DNA from: Candidatus Delongbacteria bacterium
Lineage (GTDB): Bacteria; JAGOEH01
Length of the DNA stretch: 47,886 nt
Reading direction: 5' to 3'
Assembly (NCBI GenBank): GCA_017997825.1
Contig: JAGOEH010000005.1
Span: 1-47,886 of the forward strand
Part shown: one piece after another, positions 44,590-47,886 of the stretch
How the letters are laid out: each line of letters starts with the position of its first letter
How positions within the stretch are numbered: position 1 is the first letter of the stretch
Program-made: the position numbers and the translations under genes
The notes under the pieces: generated by a model
What the model was told of the DNA's origin: nothing
The model's database searches: none
The model's input: the letters and a program-made list of their open reading frames with translations, nothing else

Positions 44590-45024
44590 GATCCAATTCC
44601 TTTCATTATGATAATCGATCAAGCGGTTGATTACTCTAACCTATCAATCAAATTCATATCATCCAGTCTATACTGGCCGTTTGTCACTTAATCAATTCCG
44701 GTCGTCCGAACTCCACCCCCGACACTCCATTTGTAAATCCAAAATTCATTACTCAATATCGTCAAATACCAAATCACTCCTCATTCATTTTATCGAATGA
44801 AATTCAAACCATACAGCCGTCATATCATCATCGATTGCGATAAAAATCAATCCGGAATCAAAGAAATAATACGAAAATATGATTAAAAGGTTCGGTAGAA
44901 ATTTATAGCAGCCCCAAGACAGCCTGATTTACTATCTGATTGGTACCGATTGGCAGGAACCCCCTGATTCAGGCTGCAAATAGCAGGTAGCCAATTTGAT
45001 GACACAGGCATGACACGACCCGGT
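44590..45024. other. 435-base gene-free gap
   Basis: No ORF, RNA gene or clear promoter is seen. The only structure is CAGCCTGA (44920-44927) with its inverse TCAGGCTG (44969-44976), 41 bases apart, downstream of the beta-helix gene; it lacks a T-run. The central part is A/T-rich. Confidence 0.5.
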
Positions 45025-47358
45025 TTAATCACCGGACTCAAATCCAAAAGCCCCGATATCAGGCCTGAGCTTGGTTGGTCTGGCTTGAATGGCTTGGTGT
45101 TTCACATACTGATGCTCAACCGGATAGCGATCGAACGGAGCACTCAGAGAAATCCCGGATCCGATGCAGGCTGATCCAGGAACCAGTTCGAAGGATTGAC
45201 CGACAAGGTCGATCAATCCCGGCCAGACCCCTTCCACATTTTGGTTTTGAAGTATTGAGCCGTTAAAGGTGCTCTCGTGTGTTGTCTTCCAACCGGTATT
45301 CAGCCAGTTGCCCTCAAGGCGGACCTGCCCCTGGCCGGCAGTGATCGCCAACCGATTCCCCCCGGCCGGAGTATAAATGATAGTATTCCGGATATCAGCT
45401 GCAATCGAATTGAGCGACAATCGAACCAGGGTCGTAGTGCCGCTGCGGAGAGATATCACGGTATTATGGTAAAAATAGAGGGTGCCGGGGCGATAGAGAG
45501 CCGCATTGCCCCCATCTCCGCCGTAATGGATGATCTGGCTGTTGCCGGCGTCTTCCGGTTCGATCAGGATATTCCCGTATACCCAAGTCACTTTATAGGT
45601 CGAGTCATCAGCCAGTTCCTGATGAGAGGTCTCCACCAGGTCGAGCTGACGATTTCCACCTTCGATCCAGTTATAGCGAATCACGGTTCCGCAAGAACGA
45701 TCCTTCAGATTGTTTCCGCCGCAGCCTGACCGCAAGGAACCGAATCGATTGTATTCATAAATGATACCCTGACACTCGGTATAGGTATTGTGTTCGTAAT
45801 AACTGCCTTCGATCCCGTTATCATAAATATAATTACCGGCAATCCGAACATTCCGGGCCATATAGGTACAGAAAATCCCATTCCCGCAGTCATGGATTTC
45901 GCAATTTTGGATGGATATGAATTCCCCGGTCTCGATATGAACCGCAGACGCATTGTTGCTGTAAGTTCCGGACTGTCCCTGATCATCGGTATACCCGAAT
46001 CCCGGCCGGGCGCTGCGAATATCCAAACCGTCCAGATAGATCCAGGTGGGAACATGATTGCCCGTCGGTAAGCTGGAACCGCCGATTTTGATAACAGAAC
46101 GGTTTTCGTTCCAATAATCCAGCTCCAGACGAGTCACCGCATTGTGGCCGGTAATGACCGGTTTTCTGCCATGATCGGCAATTCCCTCGATCACCAACAG
46201 CCGATCCGCTGAGGCTTGGGTTGTAATCACCCATTTGCAGGCATAAGGCATCTCCCGCCAATGGATCCTCACTAATGTCGATGGTTCCAGGCTCTCCCAG
46301 GGAACTTCGGAAGGATCAGCGTAAGGATAACCGGGACCAACCTCATAAACATGAAGAAATTCAGCCGGATCCCATCCTCCCGGACCAGAAGGAGCTTTCA
46401 GATCAATCATGACCGAATCCCGGGTCACAAATCCCATCGAATCCTCCAGCATCACCCCTATCCTATATTGCCCATAATCGATAAAAGAATGCTCCCATGA
46501 CATCATCTCCTGCTCCAGGGCCTGACGGATGGGGATCAGGGTATCGGATACGCCGCTGCCGCTATGGTCAACCCCCAGCATCACCAAATCCCGATCATCA
46601 TCCCGAAAAAAACAGTCAAAAACGACCCGGAGCGAATCCGATCGGTACCGGATCGAATCGATACCGGGAGCCTTGGTCGCCGGAACCAATTCCCGATCGT
46701 ATAGGGTACCGGGCTGGGGCATAGTATCGGACCAGGTCTGCTCCCAAAAATAATCGGCATACAGGGTGAACGAGTAGACCAAAACGGAAGCCTGACGATC
46801 CAAACCGGAAAAAAAACTTCCAGTCCGCTGACACGAAAATCCGGGACTGGGACCGGATTTAGCTTTAGGTCCGATTTTGGTAATTTTCATGCACTGTTGC
46901 CATGATGCGCCGGAAACCAGTATAAAATAAATACCGGGCACCAGTTCAATTCCGTCCAGGCGGCATTCCTGATTTCCCGGATCAACATCAATTCCTGCTT
47001 GCATGATCATCCTACCCAAAAGGTCATACAACCGAATCCGAATCCATTCTTTTTTGAAACTCCGAAACACAAATCCGGTTTGGCGTGAGAAGGGATTGGG
47101 ATAACATGAACCGAGCATTATCGTACCGTCATCTGGAGAGGCAGACTCGATCCCGCTGATGACCGGCATCCGGAATGTATCGCAGGTGATGAGCGTGTCC
47201 AGTCCCTGATTATTAATGATCCGGATGGAATCCGGCCGAACCGGGTGATGATTCAATTGGTTCCAAGCTCGAAACACCAAAAAATCCGATTGGGCTTGAA
47301 TCGAAACAGAGAGTGCCGCAATGAATAAATTTATCCATAATGTATAATACCATCGCAT
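45025..47358 (-). CDS. secreted parallel beta-helix protein with N-proximal sorting-like domain
   Basis: This 777-residue exported protein has a signal peptide (LFIAALSVSIQAQS). Residues 86-163 match the type-A sorting pattern (CYPNPFSRQTGFVF, IRIRLYDLLGRMIMQ, GIYFILVSG...MKITKIG). This pattern usually occupies the C-terminus, as in the subtilase of this window, but here it lies in the first quarter. After a beta-rich part (170-340) come right-handed beta-helix repeats: VTRLELDYWNENRSVIKIGG, HVPTWIYLDGLDIRSA, EFISIQNCEIHDCGNGIFC, MARNVRIAGNYIYDNG and NTVISLRSGTTTL. Such repeats occur in polysaccharide lyases and other surface proteins; catalytic residues cannot be identified. The last residues (IGAFGFESGD) are typical of beta-helix ends. 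Confidence 0.85.
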   Translation of the reverse strand: MRWYYTLWINLFIAALSVSIQAQSDFLVFRAWNQLNHHPVRPDSIRIINNQGLDTLITCDTFRMPVISGIESASPDDGTIMLGSCYPNPFSRQTGFVFRSFKKEWIRIRLYDLLGRMIMQAGIDVDPGNQECRLDGIELVPGIYFILVSGASWQQCMKITKIGPKAKSGPSPGFSCQRTGSFFSGLDRQASVLVYSFTLYADYFWEQTWSDTMPQPGTLYDRELVPATKAPGIDSIRYRSDSLRVVFDCFFRDDDRDLVMLGVDHSGSGVSDTLIPIRQALEQEMMSWEHSFIDYGQYRIGVMLEDSMGFVTRDSVMIDLKAPSGPGGWDPAEFLHVYEVGPGYPYADPSEVPWESLEPSTLVRIHWREMPYACKWVITTQASADRLLVIEGIADHGRKPVITGHNAVTRLELDYWNENRSVIKIGGSSLPTGNHVPTWIYLDGLDIRSARPGFGYTDDQGQSGTYSNNASAVHIETGEFISIQNCEIHDCGNGIFCTYMARNVRIAGNYIYDNGIEGSYYEHNTYTECQGIIYEYNRFGSLRSGCGGNNLKDRSCGTVIRYNWIEGGNRQLDLVETSHQELADDSTYKVTWVYGNILIEPEDAGNSQIIHYGGDGGNAALYRPGTLYFYHNTVISLRSGTTTLVRLSLNSIAADIRNTIIYTPAGGNRLAITAGQGQVRLEGNWLNTGWKTTHESTFNGSILQNQNVEGVWPGLIDLVGQSFELVPGSACIGSGISLSAPFDRYPVEHQYVKHQAIQARPTKLRPDIGAFGFESGD

Positions 47359-47436
47359 TATAGTACTCCTTTATCTGTTCGACTTACTGTAGCTCCGGGT
47401 TTTCATTCCGACTCCCATCCATTCCTCCCTGCCTGT

Positions 47437-47886
47437 TCAGTCTTTCCAGGAAGGATTACCGAGCTTCATTCTTAGGATCGGATAATGGCGGCCCTGGTCG
47501 TCATACTCGCATCGTTCATAGATCTCAAACCCCAAGCGGCGATAGAATTCGACCGCACTCTCATTCTGTTCGTTCACATCGACCCGCTCGATTTTCCATT
47601 CGGAAATGGCAAACATCATCAGCCTTTTTCCCAATCCCTGTCTGAAATACCGGGGCGCAATAAACAACATTTCGACTTTACGTTCTGCGATCCCGACAAA
47701 TCCGGCCAAGATATCGCCATCCATCATACAGAATAGATATAGCCGGTTGAAATCGATGGTATGGACACAATCCCGGATGGCCTGAAAATCCGTCTAATTC
47801 AGGAAATGATGGGTGGCCGTGACGGATTCTTCCCAGACATTCAGGATTTGGTTCCGATAGGTGTCGGAATAGGGTACGATTTCCAT
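47437..47886 (-). pseudogene. GNAT acetyltransferase split by in-frame amber stop
   Basis: Reading from the ATG at the window edge, the frame gives MEIVPYSDTYRNQILNVWEE and HHFLN, then TAG at 47794-47796 (codon 31). It continues in the same frame with TDFQAIRDCV and the GNAT core YFRQGLGKRLMMFAISEW, NEQNESAVEFYRRLGFEIYERC. The whole is a normal ~149-residue GNAT with a single nonsense codon where homologues have Glu or another residue (GAG to TAG is one base). A second start, ATG at 47727, would give only the last 96 residues, lacking the N-terminal strand. It may be a pseudogene, a sequencing error or a read-through site. The gene begins exactly at the end of the window. Confidence 0.8.

Noticed and set aside
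47437-47886. TAG as a reassigned sense codon
   Set aside because: Other intact genes in the window end at TAG without read-through homology (GNAT at 7424, PAP2 at 36659).

Overview
The window is a 47.9 kb stretch of a moderate-GC bacterial chromosome, densely packed and almost entirely of ordinary bacterial character. Two proteins carry a Por/T9SS type-A-like sorting module (YPNP...LGQ or YPNPF...LLGR), which points to the FCB superphylum (Bacteroidetes, Fibrobacteres and related candidate phyla). The large ~957-residue NAD-glutamate dehydrogenase and the many uncommon domain fusions fit an uncultured FCB lineage better than a well-known genus, but the phylum is an inference. No phage, insertion sequence, integrase or CRISPR array was seen.

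Layout: (1) 1-5 kb, plus strand: the end of a shikimate cluster (aroB-aroQ, overlapping), then an HU gene with a near-consensus promoter and a structured 3' region ending in a terminator, then the large glutamate dehydrogenase. (2) 5-13 kb, minus strand: a branched-chain amino acid operon ilvB-ilvN-ilvD-ilvC from one clear promoter. It is followed closely by a GNAT gene, a degenerate 5'-nucleotidase-like secreted protein and ahcY, and ends at a bidirectional terminator shared with the dehydrogenase. (3) 13-18.6 kb, plus strand: tRNA-Leu(CAA), a small helical protein overlapping a secreted subtilase with a C-terminal sorting domain, a UDP-HexNAc dehydrogenase, and a family 2 glycosyltransferase that lacks a canonical start codon. 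(4) 18.7-24.6 kb, plus strand: dnaJ, rsmE, a ClpX-like AAA+ ATPase without the zinc domain and with an apparently duplicated lid, and a sulfatase-fold/VanZ membrane fusion. The last three genes overlap one another.

(5) 24.7-35.8 kb: a GNAT-fold protein, a periplasmic-sensor hybrid histidine kinase, tRNA-Leu(UAG), a small lipoprotein coupled to a three-domain secreted hydrolase (Ntn amidase + esterase + CBM9-like), a cytosolic hybrid kinase, and a secreted endonuclease/exonuclease/phosphatase-family enzyme. (6) 35.8-44.6 kb, mostly minus strand: EFR1-type flavodoxin/ferredoxin, PAP2 phosphatase, AlkD-like glycosylase, a conserved ~155-residue protein, a membrane diguanylate cyclase, a TfoX-N protein, two methyltransferases, an MFS transporter, a SemiSWEET (plus strand) and a small membrane protein. 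(7) 44.6-47.9 kb: a 435-base gene-free gap, a secreted beta-helix protein with the sorting-like module near its N-terminus instead of its end, and a GNAT gene broken by one in-frame amber codon at the window edge.

The amino-acid genes form clear operons. Elsewhere there are many signalling and secreted proteins: three sensory or cyclic-di-GMP proteins and about eight exported ones. The most unusual items are the ClpX-like ATPase with a repeated lid, the triple-domain hydrolase, the sulfatase-VanZ fusion, the internal sorting-like module and the start-less glycosyltransferase. I did not find a self-evident new multi-gene system. The dnaJ-rsmE-ClpX-like-sulfatase/VanZ string is the best candidate for one.
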